Notes under the pieces: model-generated
Seen by the model: the letters and a program-made list of their open reading frames with translations, nothing else
Told to the model about the DNA's origin: nothing
The model's database searches: none
Position numbers and translations under genes: made by a program
Origin: Alitta virens
Lineage: Eukaryota; Annelida; Polychaeta; Phyllodocida; Nereididae
Direction of reading: 5' to 3'
DNA length: 64,000 nt
NCBI GenBank assembly: GCA_932294295.1
Contig: OW028579.1
Location: forward strand, 10,826,842 to 10,890,841
In this document: in pieces, positions 1 to 11,574 of the stretch
How the letters are laid out: every line of letters starts with the position of its first letter
Position numbering within the stretch: the first letter of the stretch is position 1

Positions 1-2892
1 AGAAAACTTATTTTTCTAAGAATATTTTATTGCTCCCATGACACTCATAAATATGAACTTTTAGAACCAACTCAGACATGAAATCTGCTGTAACAAACTG
101 ACATTCAATTGCATGGATTGACAGATCAACAATATCTTTCAGGCATGATACAACTGTTTTACATATTAGATGAGCTAGCAAATGCAGACAATAACCGTAT
201 CAAACGTAATATTGGATTGTGTAATCCATTCTAAATTACCTCTCAGAAATGAACTATTATATAGCTATGGCATGACCCAAATGCAAAATATGAATTCACG
301 ATAGTGCATGAAGAAATTAATCTGATATATTTCCATTTTTGTCACTGTAGGACGGAATATAATTGAATATATTCACAATGACATTAGCAAACATAGAAGA
401 GATTTTTAGACTTAAATGAGATGACATAATATTATGTAACAATTTAAGGGAGTGTCATGATTTCTTATCAAGGAGTGGCACTCCCAGATTTTCACATTTT
501 AAATTAAACTCAGATTTCTTGAGAATGCCATTTCAATTGAACCATAATTGGCTGCCCTTTAAAATGAAACTCGGCTCTATTTGGTGACAATTATGCTATT
601 ATCATCTGAGAATAGTTGGCATGTTTTCATAGAATTCTGTGACCAAAATTTACATTTTATGCATCTACTTTATAAAATGTGAATTGTCAGCGAATAAACT
701 AAAAACAATATTTTACAATTAATTTAAGAGAATTTCATTCTACATCAGTATTTAAACAACAAACAGGTTCATGTCAAACATATTTCGTTGAAAAAATATG
801 TTAATTCAACACCATCATACAATATTTTAATCTGTAAAAAAGTCAACAAATTTGATGACAATTTGTTTCATACATTACAGTCATTCATGCAGTTTAACAT
901 TGCAACAACGACTCACATTTATAATATAGTATACAAAGATAGTTGCCATTCGAAGCCGCCATTTTGGCGATCACATGATCACTACTGATCACCATAGCTA
1001 CCAATGAATAACAATGCAACAAATAATAGCAACAATTATATAGTCATAATATATAATTCACATAGTGAGAAAATATGTCGAGTCGAAATCACGACTCGGG
1101 TTTATCGCTTCGGTATGTTTACCACTACGGTGGCCATGTTTGTTTTTGAAACAAAGAGATATTTCAATCCAAAGTAACTGACTTACACAAAATTCCATGA
1201 ATATATCAAATTAGAATAATATAAGTTGTTCAACATATTCTCCAGAAGTGTAATTATATCTTTACGAACTGTGACGAATAACAATATAACAGTATAGCTG
1301 CACTTGAAAAGATATCACTATGCATCAACTTATGATATTATGACAACATTTTAATGAAAAATTCAATTAAAATACAATAATTCAATATTAAGCATAACAC
1401 ATTGTCAATTATCATTGCAATATAACATTGGTAATACCTTTGAAAATTGAATCGAAACAAAGAACTTTATACATTTGCCAGTTATGTTCTATTTCGTGTT
1501 AGCTACTGGATGATATGCTGTTGCGCCATCTAGCGATATTTCATAACAGTTACCACAATGCCACCTTGTGTATCTTATTGAAATTAATCTTTGCCTCCCA
1601 AAATGATAAATGAATAGAAAATTTATCATGATCAAACTTTCAGGAGGTAAATTCATATCAATTTTAGTTTGTATGACATCAACATTAATACAAATTGTAG
1701 GATTCTGGACCAACATTGTATGTAATGCGCACATATCTGCCAACATTAGTTACAAATGCCAACCATGCCAGATGATATGCCATGTCGGCTTGATAGAGGC
1801 TCGTTGTTTGCCCAGTGTTGACACTATTGGCGTAATGTTGAACAAATATTTGCTAGTGTTGACCTGATCTGGTACGCTGTTAAAATATAGTACAACATTC
1901 TTCAATTCTATTAAAAACATAGATTGAGTATTGTTGTTAAGGTATAGATTGCACATGCAGTCCATCCAACATACTGTGGACCGATAATAAATATTGTAGC
2001 ATTGGTGATCCTTGTGGTACTCCTTTATCATCCTTTGGTTGATAAATTGTTGATTAACATTTATTGTACTAGGAATTAACATAAATTGATATTGATTGCA
2101 AGCTTATTGACTTTGACCTAAGATAGTACATCAAGTTGGCCCAAAGTTGGCCCTATGTCGGCAACGTCAGCCCAACGTACAGCCGATGTGACACATTATA
2201 TGCAACTGTGCGTGATGCAGCAGACATTGCTTGTGATTCCAGTACAAATACAGCACATTTTCAAAGTGTCAAGTTTAAATTATGGCAGATAAACCAACTC
2301 AAGTTAGTAACACTACAGTCACTCCAAAATCATTTCTGGATTTACCAAAATTTAAAGTATTTGATAGAAGTTTTCCACTATGATTACAACTTCCAACACC
2401 AATGTTTATCCATGGCTATGTGTACACCATGTTCATAATTGTAGTTTATAAATATCTAACTTTTCACAAGTGTCTAAATAATTTATGGTGACTGGATAAA
2501 TATACTTAACGATCCTAATTAAGGAATTTGCTATAGAGTGGTAAAACCACTGCACTATTATTACAAGTGATTTGAATTTACAGCCTCACAACCTGTGTAC
2601 TTAAAAAGTGATAACATACCAGATTCAAAGTAATGTTCACTCTTGTGTGAACTATGTTTTACTTACTTTGCAAATGATGAATCATAATATGCTTCACTCT
2701 TCATCTGAGCAAGTGAAAGTTGCAATGTTAACAGGTGTGCTTAATATTCTTTAGTCAGTAGTTTTATTATAAACCTATCACTTTTTTTGTCTTTGGCTTG
2801 TGGATTTTATGATATTCCTATTCTATATTGATTAAATAATGTTGTAGTTAATTACTTTTCAATATTACAGTGGAACCCCAACCGAAGATCGT
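1..2892. other. AT-rich intergenic sequence, no gene recognised
   Basis: No open frame here looks coding; the short ones are AT-rich and lack recognisable domains. A small inverted repeat (GAGTCG/CGACTC) lies near 1079-1098. A GCCGCCATTTTGGCG stretch near 951-965 resembles a YY1-type motif. Around 1725-1870 and 2130-2200 there are GTTGGC/CAACGT-rich stretches that resemble the interior of the inverted-repeat element at 2896-3022, so they may be decayed relatives. Confidence 0.5.
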
Positions 2893-2895
2893 CAT

Positions 2896-3022
2896 AGATA
2901 ATGTGTCAGGTTGGCTCGATGTTGGCCTGACATTGATTTGACCCAGGCCCAACATTGGCCTAAGATCGATTCGACGCGGGTGATGAGCCAGCATTGAGCC
3001 GACGCGACACATTATCTGGGTA
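2896..3022. mobile_element. MITE-like inverted-repeat element (TATCTGGGTA end)
   Basis: The ends are inverted copies: AGATAATGTGTC at 2896-2907 and GACACATTATCT at 3006-3017, followed by GGGTA. The interior is rich in GTTGGC/GCCAAC palindromic segments. The right terminus TATCTGGGTA also ends the element at 45094-45216, suggesting one non-autonomous family. There is no coding capacity. Confidence 0.5.
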
Positions 3023-3509
3023 CTAATACCACGCAGCATTAGAGACAAAGTTTGGCTTTAATGATGTAGTTTTTGCCATCTCATTTCACCTCTCTATTAA
3101 GACTACCTTGCCATTAAGAAATAATAATGGATTTCCACTGTAATGCAGTTAAACATTTTCATTTTAACTGTTCACACAGCAGAGCTAACTTCTTCACGAC
3201 CACGAAGTTAAGCATGATCAAACCAAAACACCACCCAGACAATATTTTCCAGGTAACTAACAATTTATCCCTTACAGTGTTCAAATACAATTAATTGTAA
3301 GAGATTATATACCACTGGTAGACAAACTCAAGAAATTAAACAGTACAGAGGTTACTTTGTGAATTAATTGTTAATCATTTGTGAATTGTCCAATTCAAAC
3401 CTCCATAGCTTTGCATCTTTGGCAATCTAGAGCAATCACTTCACTTCATCACAACAATCAAGATACACATAATTTAATAATAGTAATATATTCCTAAGAT
3501 GAGGATTTA
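3023..3509. other. Unassigned sequence downstream of the Ig exon
   Basis: It lies just 3' (in the minus-strand sense) of the last recognised Ig exon, so it is either 3' UTR or the next intron. A fragment at 3083-3135 (CTCTATTAAGACTACC and nearby) resembles the dispersed TTAAGACCAC repeat seen at 13437, 42280 and 54205. Nothing else recognised. Confidence 0.35.
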
Positions 3510-4447
3510 CTATACCAATATGCGGAAGGATAGTGTTAAACTACCTTCCCCGTTATATGCTTTACAATAGTAGTACCCGGCATGCTCTGCAGTCGGGTAG
3601 TGAAATGTGTATGTAGCTTCCGAAACCCCAGCGTCCGCTACGTTGATATATTTAGTAACACTGATATCCGATGATTGGCGAATTTCCTGGTTGTATTGGT
3701 CGTAAAGGGCCACTGAAGGTTGGGGAGATCCGGCACCCCGACATCTCAAACAAGTCTCTTGGCCTTTTGTAAAAGTCACATATTTTTCTCTCGCGTTGTA
3801 ATTTGTCCGTTCACAAGAGATTAAATCGACTATGGGGTATTTCGGATATGGGGATGTGACCCCTTCTGGGGTTATCAAAGAAGAAATGAAAATTTTGTCA
3901 TACTTTCTTTCTAAATGGCACATGTAGATACCCTCGTAGAAACGAGTAGCGTTCGTTGTGTGTAAGTTAACCTCATAGATTACGTGACCATGTTTAAGAG
4001 GACGACGGATGCCTTTCATGATAGTGAAGTTCCCATTCTCTTCCGCAAAATCTTGAGTTTCTCGATGAATGCTGATGATACTCTGGAAATCCATCTTGAA
4101 CTTCGATGGCTCCTTAGCGATGATGGTGCGGTACATGACGAGTTCATTCGTGTATCCCGTCACCTCGTTTGGCACAAAGACTTTGCAGTGAATGCGAAGC
4201 TGCCGGCCCGGCGTGTACGACAACTTCTGCGATGGAACCGTCATCCATTCTGGGCTATCTATCGTGTCCAGCTGGTAGTCCGTTGGACTTTCTATGACAG
4301 TTCTTATCTGGTACTGCATTGTGCCGTCCAGCGACGATATCACAGTCTCAAAATCTCTCGCGAAATCCTCTGTGAATTCGGTGATCATCATTGTCGTTGC
4401 GGTGATATCTCCAGATGACATGAATGAGATGGTGTAACAAGGGTCAC
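3510..4447 (-). CDS. Ig-like domain protein, 3' recognised exon (partial gene)
   Basis: This minus-strand exon is open for about 311 codons and ends in TAG at 3510-3512. Its 5' border is a good acceptor (TTGTGTTGCAG then GTGACC) at 4447/4448, and it continues in phase 1 from the exon at 6696-6891. It completes one Ig-like region and encodes two more. In the second, Cys (about 4186) in RIHCKVF pairs with Cys (about 3919) in EGIYMCHLE. In the third, TCLRC pairs with AGYYYCKAYN (about 3562). The Y-x-C motifs are typical of Ig F strands, but the usual C-strand Trp is missing in both. NFT and NAT are candidate N-glycosylation sites. The 3' end is uncertain: it may end after the G strand (LSFRILV-stop), or splice at AAG|GTAGTT near 3545, which is again phase 1. 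A secreted or cell-surface protein is likely. The precise family is not recognised, and no membrane segment or kinase is visible. Confidence 0.75.
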
Positions 4448-4575
4448 CTGCAACACAAATGAAGATCAGTGGTCGCAATACATTTTGAGAAACTTCGAGA
4501 AGAAAGCGAAAAGCAACAACACAAACATAGATAGATAGATAGATACTTTGTTTTGATGGAAATGGTACAAAAATA

Positions 4576-4812
4576 ATTATACAGTAAGACATATACATGA
4601 TGTTAACTTTGAATTGTAATCTATTGTAAACATAAGCCCATCAGGAAACCACCTGAGCATTAGCTGTAATGGTGGCACCTTCAATAAAAAGAGTTATTAT
4701 ACAGTAAGACATTTACATGATGTTAACTATAAATTGTAATCTATTGTAAACATAAGCCCATCAGGAAACCACCTGAGCATTAGCTGTAATGGTGGCACCT
4801 TCAATAAAAAAA
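4576..4812. repeat. 120-bp tandem duplication, two copies
   Basis: ATTATACAGTAAGACAT begins at 4576 and again at 4696. The two 120-bp units differ at only a few bases. Each ends in TTCAATAAAA followed by A-rich sequence, which resembles a retroelement or mRNA 3' end. It lies inside the Ig gene intron. Confidence 0.85.
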
Positions 4813-5703
4813 ACATATTTAAGGATTGTGCACTCATACTTCCATTCATCGCGAGACTCGGAAGAATTCTTTGTCATAAATGACTCCATATCAAACAAAC
4901 AATGAAGCAGAGCAGGTTTCTTGTTTCATCATTTTATGAATACAAGGTGATCTGGCCTGCTGCCATTTTCAGACAAAATTACGCGCCATGAACTGCTTGC
5001 ACCAACTCACGTAGTTAGTTGTTTGTTTCAAAGATTGAACTCAATTTAATGGGAATGACACTTACATCAAAAGGTAAAAAACAAGTGTGCTTCACATAAA
5101 AAAGAATAATTCTCTCTTTTGTCATTAAGACTAAAATGCAATCTGGCCATAAGCCACGTGCATCAACTAACATATCCAGTTGGTTGTTTCAAAAAACTTA
5201 ACTGTATTTCGTGTGAACAGAACAACATTATCATACTATAAACAACTGTAGAGCTTCACATAAAAAAATCATTTCCGTCAGCTATATAACTTATATCTAT
5301 ATATATATTTATTTTATTTATTTAATTAATTTTCTGACATTTCAATTTCTCATTTTGGCACGGAATATAATTGTTTCTGAATGAAAGGAGACATTTGTGA
5401 GAAATTCAGATTGCTTTCAAACTCTTGCTGTGTGTTTTTCAGATCTGCATGTATTACAAATGAGTCCGCTACATTGCTGAACATTACAACTGAAACCGCA
5501 CCAAGCGAACTTTAATTAAATAGGTTTGTCTCATATTATTGATAGATGTTTGGTTAATCTGACTGCTTTTGTTGCTAATATTCATGAAAATAAGCTGGAC
5601 CTTCATACATTTCCACACTTCCACAGCATGTATATGTAGAAAGTATGTAAGTAAGCATAAGTAAAAAGTAAATTTGGGGAAGTGAATTCATCAATCTTCT
5701 GCT

Positions 5704-5941
5704 TAAAGGGGAACTAAAGGAAATTTTTATGTTAATTTTAACAGTACAATTAGATGTTAAAGAATATATTTCAGTGAAAGAAAATGTCTAAAAGTTGAGT
5801 TTATTCTTGTTTTAAGCTTTTGAATTGTGAATTTTTCACCACCTGCTGAAACGCTTGATATTACTTTACAAAAGGATATATTCCAATGAACCAAAGCTAA
5901 CATCTGAGAGGTAAAGTGCTGAAGGGGTTAGTTCCCCTTTA
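5704..5941. mobile_element. MITE, 14-bp perfect terminal inverted repeats
   Basis: TAAAGGGGAACTAA at 5704-5717 is exactly inverted as TTAGTTCCCCTTTA at 5928-5941. Reading the outer TA on each side as target duplication gives TIR AAGGGGAACTAA and a 2-bp TA duplication, as in Tc1/mariner-type MITEs. The element is 238 bp, AT-rich and non-coding. Confidence 0.75.
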
Positions 5942-6074
5942 GCACCAAGTTCTAAGCACATTGTTATGGAATTAATTTATGTGCCCTACTTGCAGTGTCT
6001 CTGCTGAGATTATGTGAACTCCAAGACATATCTCATATAAGTTGTACTACCTCACTAAGTGTGATTTAGTGGAA

Positions 6075-6221
6075 GACCTTTCAGTCAAAAGGGGGAGCTC
6101 CATGCCGGTCCTTACTATAATTGTGACGTCATAGATGCCCTCAATGACCTGATTGTGTGATGACGTCATCAAACAAAGGCTTCAGGACCGGCATATAGCT
6201 TCCCCTGGTGACCTGAAAGTC
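6075..6221. repeat. Foldback element with two TGACGTCA sites
   Basis: The left arm (6075-6112, ending in ATGCCGGTCCT) is inverted as AGGACCGGCAT and onward to 6221, with a few mismatches. The loop carries GTGACGTCAT near 6122 and GATGACGTCATC near 6161, which are CRE/ATF palindromes in inverted arrangement. It could be a MITE remnant. Confidence 0.6.
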
Positions 6222-6279
6222 CCCCATTGTGAAGCTTAACTTTGCCTCCAGCTTAGATGTAGCTCGCAAAGAGGTTCTG

Positions 6280-6348
6280 GGCCACGAATCAAACCCACGA
6301 GCTTCAACAGACCTAGACAGGGTCTTAATCACTAGACCACTCAGCTGC
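6280..6348 (-). repeat. tRNA-like SINE head fragment
   Basis: Read on the minus strand, GTGGTCTAGTGATTAAGA matches a Pol III A-box region and GGGTTTGATTCGTGG matches a B box, with a long variable arm as in Leu/Ser-type tRNAs. The arms are degenerate and there is no matched acceptor stem, so this is a SINE head and not a tRNA gene. Confidence 0.6.
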
Positions 6349-6442
6349 TTATGCTCAGTTAGGTATATATTAGATTTATCCCAGACAACATCGGTAAACA
6401 TCGTTCATGGCCAAAAAAGAGGTCTACGGCTCTAATGGGTAC

Positions 6443-6560
6443 TGACGTCACATTTCCGCATTATGGCCAATCAGAGAGCAGTATTTCCTTCACTTCTTCT
6501 ATTAAAGTAGTGAAGGACATACTGCTGCATGGCCGATGGATACCTCTAGGATATATATAG
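6443..6560 (+). promoter_or_regulatory. Possible promoter-like motif cluster in the intron
   Basis: TGACGTCA at 6443, CCAAT at 6467 and TATATATAG at 6552 are ordered as in a core promoter on the plus strand, opposite to the Ig gene. No plus-strand gene follows, so this may be chance or part of a repeat. Confidence 0.2.
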
Positions 6561-6695
6561 TACAGGCTGCCATGTATGCGTCAGCTGAAGTTGTGTCGGT
6601 AATTCAATATGGCCACGTCGTGCCTATGTCGATTCGATCTGGCATGTTATTTGTGGTGTAGTCATAGTGAACATTATTTGTAAAATCACACTTAC

Positions 6696-6891
6696 CCTCC
6701 ATTGGTAGCATGTTAGGTACTTCCGAGTTGAACATGTTAGAATTTGGGGCCACCTTGAACCAGCGGACCGAGACCGGCCGGGTGGAGTGGAACACGAGAG
6801 TGATGCTAGCTCTTCGTCCTTCTCGGAAATTACGAACTTGTCTCTTGAGCATCTTTAAGACTGGGATGTCTCGCCCATGGATGTTCATTGG
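6696..6891 (-). CDS. Ig-like domain protein, upstream exon (partial gene)
   Basis: The exon is bounded by a strong acceptor (ATTCTCTTTTCAG, then CCAATG) and a strong donor (GAGG|GTAAGTG). Its 196 bp read as an open frame containing ITLVFHSTRPVSVRWFKVAP. This looks like the B and C strands of an Ig-like fold with the C-strand Trp but no B-strand Cys. It ends in phase 1 and joins the phase-1 start of the exon at 3510-4447, giving a continuous frame across the junction (PMEG-DPCYTISF). The in-frame ATG just inside the exon is unlikely to be the true start, because the acceptor precedes it. Upstream coding exons should lie at higher coordinates, but none was recognised. Confidence 0.65.
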
Positions 6892-8130
6892 CTGAAAAGA
6901 GAATAAAACGAGTCAGTGAATTTGATAGAATAATTCTAATGCATTTCATCAATATCTTTATATTAATCTGCCGTTATTATTATAGAAGAATGTCAAAATA
7001 AAAAGATGTGAAAAATATTTATTTGAGATTATGGTGAGTCAACACAATATATTCTTATTTAATTTTATGAAATTCGTAAGATATTATAAAGTGTGGTGTG
7101 ATAATTATTTGATTATATCTGCTAAGCATTTTCCCATCGAAAAGACATCTTGTATAGTTTCCATAGACGTAATGATGAGATGATTAGGCCTGTTTCACTA
7201 CTGATTATGCAATGTTTTAGTTATTGTGATATGTACATTCAAATTCTGTTGAAACGTAATATTTATTGCTGAAAAATCTTTGACATTATCCTAATTACAT
7301 CAAAGACAAGTTTCGTCTGTCAGTCTGTCAATCCGTATGTCACTATGTCATGCGATCTGTCAAACTATCTGTCATGTCATTTTCTCATGAAATATGCTAT
7401 CTGTCGAACTATCTGTCATTTTCTGTCATTTTCTCACGAACAGGGCCATAAAATTCAGATCAAATAAATTCATATCGATAAGACAAAGGGAGTTTGTTTC
7501 TTGTTTGTGAACATACGCCAATATCAATAGAATCAATCTTCACTTCATGCGGACAATTGCAATCTGCCAGGGACAATTGCAATCTGCTTCAAACAACCGG
7601 AAATCCCAGCATGCCTCAGTCAAGAAACATCACGTGACTTCCGTTCGTGCAAGAATATGGCGTTTGTCATAACGCCAGACTAATCATGCCTCTGAGTATT
7701 TCCCACAAACAAATACGACTTTTGACTGGCACCACGACATATCGTAGACAATGGGCCAAACTAATACTGTTCTGGTGCCAGACAAAATCACGATCCGAGG
7801 ACATGGATCAATTTCCTGGCGAAAGGACAAAGGTCAAGCTGGCAGAGTTCCAGAGCTTCCCTCATAAATTACCACTTAATATTTTGGCGATTTTATTAAT
7901 ATTTAACCCGAGAACACTAGTCTAGTGATTGCTCAGCTTTTTTTTCTTTTTTTGGTTCTGGTCTGATAAACAACCAGGCATTGTAAACTCGACAGTACAA
8001 CCGTTAAAAAATGGCTTGTCCCTCGTGAGCTACACTGAGCTATAGATTACTCTTGATATGCAGAGTGTGGATTCAGGCGGCACCATGAGCACAATCTGTT
8101 TATAAATAATTTAAATAATTTTAATGTAAT
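6892..8130. other. Unassigned, possibly intron or 5' region of the Ig gene
   Basis: A short SINE A2 3'-domain scrap (GTAATGATGAGATGATTAGG) is at 7170-7190. A degenerate CTGTCA-rich stretch spans 7310-7440, and GGGACAATTGCAATCTGC-like sequence is duplicated near 7552-7586. No exon recognised. Confidence 0.35.
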
Positions 8131-8278
8131 GGGGGGGGGGGGGGCCCTCAGCAGCGATGACCAGATCATCTTGGAGGAGTCCCCCAGCTCTACACTGTTT
8201 TAATGTTAAATGATGTAAAAAAAAAAGAAAATAGAGCAAATAAATGTGATCTGAATCTGAATCTGAATCTGAATCTGC
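8131..8278 (+). mobile_element. LINE-type 3' end with (TGAATC)n tail
   Basis: After a run of 14 G, the sequence passes through a short A-rich stretch to CAAATAAATGTGATC and ends in about four to five TGAATC units (8249-8278). A 3' end of short tandem repeats in place of poly(A) is typical of CR1/L2-group non-LTR elements. Only about 150 bp of 3' UTR remains. Confidence 0.55.
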
Positions 8279-8380
8279 ATGGCTAGCTGATGCTAAACTG
8301 ACTGATATAGCTAAAATGAGCCACTTTGAATACATTTTCCCATGGTTTTACCTTAAATTGGTAAATGCATTTATTTAATG

Positions 8381-8696
8381 GAGTCTTTGCACTGAACAAC
8401 CCTGAATTCAGCAGCCTTTCCTCTCCTCTTATAAATTACTCATTTTGCTTTTCCGACAGAGCAGGTAATAACTACCTTATTCCATAAATGTAACATTCTC
8501 AGAAAAATAACAAAAATCAACTAAATGATAAAGAGTCAAATATACATTAAAATGCACTAAAATACTGCTGCTTGGATGCACTTTAGTTTAGCCAATCACA
8601 GTCAAGGGCGGGAACTTTTCCAGCCAATTGAATTGCAGTATTCTGTTTTAGCCACCTGGTGGAAATACAGAGAACCTTCCGTGAAAATCCACTATT
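8381..8696 (+). mobile_element. MITE-like 320-bp dispersed repeat, copy 1
   Basis: It shares about 85-90% of its length with copies at 25787-26107 (same strand) and 37845-38160 (inverted). The ends are imperfect inverted repeats (AGTCTTTTCACTGAGCAG in copy 2 against AGTGGATTTTCACGGAAGG). Inside are GCCAATCA (8591), GGGCGGGAA (8606) and a second CCAAT (8624). No coding capacity. Confidence 0.75.
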
Positions 8697-8932
8697 CAAA
8701 TAACTTAGATATTGTAAAGAATCCAAAATGTTATCATGAACTTGTACACAATTTACGTAAGTAACATGCTAAAATAAAATGCAATGAACCGTTAACATGC
8801 AGAATAATAATAAAATTGTACCGTATACCAACTGAATATTGCTTCGATTTTAAATAATTATTTTGGGTATTATGAAACCATAAGGTAGCTCGTACGCTGG
8901 TTCTGGGTTAATAAATAAAAAAAACTGTTAAG

Positions 8933-9058
8933 TACATGGCCAATTGTGCATTTGGATAAATGCATGGTTTTTGCCTCATTATAGTTAGCTAAAAACCATT
9001 CGTTTTCCATGCGTTTATCCTTCTCACGGAAAATGCTCGTGGCACATTTGGCCATGTA
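8933..9058. mobile_element. Palindromic MITE (CATGGCCAA family), copy 1
   Basis: The termini TACATGGCC and GGCCATGTA are inverted, so the outer TA can be a target duplication. The interior is itself palindromic (AAAACCAT and ATGCGTTT modules). Related copies are at 13276-13430 and 56478-56558. Confidence 0.75.
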
Positions 9059-10650
9059 ACCGAATGTCAGTAAAGTTGACCAGTCAAATAGTTTTATAAT
9101 TGGGGTCCATTATAAGCAGGTCTGAGCACTGTAAAACACAGGCTAAAAATGGTGTTTCCAGGCACTGACCTTATTATATTGGGACTTTTGTAAAAACCTT
9201 GCTCCTTATAAACAAACCAATCGACCATTTAGTGTACATCCTAAACTGCACACAGCTCATTCATCAAATATTATCCTGTAATATTCTCTAACTCTTTGCC
9301 ACTTTCTTTAACACACAAATGATATTATGGCCTTGTCACTGTGAGCTAAACTTGAGATGAATTGGGTCAGGGGTCAAAGGCCAAGGTCATTGAAGGCCAT
9401 TTCTTTTCTCAACCATAAAATCTGCAGATTGCTGTGAGGCGCTAATCTGCAGAAGAATAATGGCATAATGGAGCACAGGGGCGACCTCTGACGGGCTATT
9501 CTTAACCTTTACAAACTGTCATTTTTCATCTACCTGGTGTGGATTCAAAGTATCTGGTTTCAGCTCAACAAAAGAGCATAAAGAAAGGCCTGTCTGAATG
9601 TGTGGCATCTGAGGATTATAGAGAAAAATGGTGGAATTTGGAAAACTTGTAAAAATGTTATTATTAATATCTGATTTGTTTCTTTATGGAAGCTTTGCTT
9701 GGCGTCATTATTTTTGTCATAATCATTTCGTATTTTGTAGTGAGTTATTATAATAATTTTTTTATTGAGTGTTTAATGCTTTTGTTTATTTCTTAAATAC
9801 TGTATTGTAAATTTCTTGATAAAGACATTATACTCCCTGTTGGTGTACGTCTGCCAGTTTTATATATTTTTAACAAAATTGGTCAATAAAGAATTACTAT
9901 TTAATCTGAAATCAATGTCATTGGCGTGAAATGTGAATGAATATATTGGCTGAGCCTCAAAATTCCGTGTACTGGGTGTCTATGTAATGGCAAGCGACAG
10001 ACCCCACACATGGGGGAAATATCTAAAATTGCTTCGGCATATCCCCTATCTTAATCCTAATAATAATTATAAAACATGGCGCCAAATATCTACCATATTC
10101 AGCTTTTAAAAATTGTAAACATTTTACACAGGGCATGATATTGATAGCTTTGGTTGTTACAATAAGAGGCTGAAATTCTCAGCCCATAATCTTTAATCTG
10201 GTCATGTTTGCTTGAAGACATCCCAGCCGGCGGCCATGTTAGCGGCCATCTTAGCCTGAATGGTCAGCTATTGTTAAGAGACAATAAAAGGTGTTATCAA
10301 TTTTGGCTGTCATTTTAAAATCAGACAAAATGATAGGTTCGTATAAAAACTGATTAAATGTACTTATTTAACCCTCGCCAACCAAAGAATGGGCCATCGA
10401 TCTTGGCACAGTCATTTCCAAGGAGATTAAATCCATGTATTAACTTCGCTGTCTTCCAAGCAGGTAATTCCATCTTTTTTTTGTTAGCAATGGAAAGTGG
10501 AGCAAAATGCTAAATCATTAAATAAAAATGAGTGCATTCTTGTGGGCGCGGCCATTATACTGTTTCTTCCCCAAGATGTCTATCTGCCGATCTTTCTTTT
10601 CTCTTTCCTTCTTTGGTTGCCAAGTTTCTCAACTCATATTACTTTGTCCT
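9059..10650. other. Intergenic sequence, no gene recognised
   Basis: GGGTCAAAGGCCAAGGTCAT near 9369-9388 contains nuclear-receptor half-site-like hexamers. A decayed SINE A core scrap (GACCCCACACATGGGG) lies near 9991-10015. GCGGCCATGTTAGCGGCCAT near 10230 is a short direct repeat with a YY1-like motif. Nothing supports an exon. Confidence 0.4.
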
Positions 10651-10711
10651 GCTATCTACCTGTCATTCTATCTGTCTGTTGTTTTATCTGTTTGTCTGTC
10701 TGTCTGTCTGT
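10651..10711. repeat. Degenerate (TCTG/TCTA)n microsatellite
   Basis: Tandem TCTG and TCTA tetramers. Overlapping open frames here are by-products of the repeat. Confidence 0.8.
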
Positions 10712-11121
10712 GATAATGTCGGGCTTTCTATTTTCATTTTCATTTTGATTGACATATTTTTATTGGTTCTTGGTTGAGCTCATTTTTGTTATTGCTAATT
10801 CAGGATCATCTTACAGTGACTATATTGTCATTTTGTACTTCTGAATGATTATTCCAATATTTAGACTTTTTCTTTCTTTTTAAAATTGTGGAATTGAAAT
10901 ACTTATGGCTTTACCTAAGCAACGAACAGTATGACTTGCAGATTTCGTAAGACAGTTATTTCCGAATGTCTTATTTAACAAACCTACTTTCATTTAGTTA
11001 AAAGCCATCTCATCTCTGTTATTTTCGTTATTTCCTGCTTGTCATATTTTCACCGTGAGTCACTTGATATCTCGTCCTACTGTCTCGTGGATATCATGCT
11101 ATTGGATACTACAGTTTTCAT

Positions 11122-11141
11122 TCATTTTTTCATTCTTTCAT

Positions 11142-11193
<52 letters not shown>

Positions 11194-11326
11194 GCTCTTT
11201 TTTTCTTCTTTCTTGCTTTCGTTTCTTTCTTTTGTTTCTCTCTTTCGTTCTTTCCTTCTCTCTTTCTTTCTTTCTTGCTTGCTGACTGGCATACTTGCTT
11301 GCTTTCTTTCTTTCTTTCTTTCTTTC
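11122..11326. repeat. (TTTC)n microsatellite
   Basis: Long polypyrimidine tract of TTTC units with GCTT and CTCT interruptions. It opens frames on both strands that are not genes. Confidence 0.95.
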
Positions 11327-11574
11327 AGTATTGAATATAGATGTAGTCTTTTCATCACATCCAGCTCATTTCTAACTTGCTGTGTTATCGTAAATGCTTG
11401 CCAATACCCCATGTCATAACCCCTAATGTACGATATGTTCCATACTTCGTTAACCCCTCCTTTCTACAAACCTATTTTTTTTTTGTGTCTATGTCTAGCA
11501 ACGGTTCTCACAAGTCTGATGTATTCAAATGTATGTGTATTAGCATCCAAAGTTTCAATGCAAAGATAGATGAT

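Larger units (their letters stand above)
4448..6695 (-). other. Intron of the Ig-domain gene
   Basis: Donor GAGG|GTAAGTG at 6691-6696 and acceptor TTGCAG at 4448-4453 bound this 2.25-kb intron, and both sides are phase 1. It contains the repeats listed separately. Other content includes a short (ATAG)n at 4527-4544 and, at 4890-5280, an imperfect two-fold repeat built around GTTGTTTCAAA and CTTCACATAAAA. Confidence 0.65.

Noticed and set aside
3984..4418. 144-codon plus-strand frame opposite the Ig exon
   Set aside because: It is a shadow of the minus-strand coding exon, whose splice borders and Ig motifs are convincing.
8111..8335. Minus-strand frame with signal-peptide-like start and Asp-Ser repeat
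   Set aside because: The Asp-Ser run is the (TGAATC)n tail of a retroelement read backwards, and the rest is 3' UTR-like sequence.
11122..11412. Lys/Glu/Arg-rich frame across the TTTC tract
   Set aside because: Pure microsatellite translation on the minus strand.
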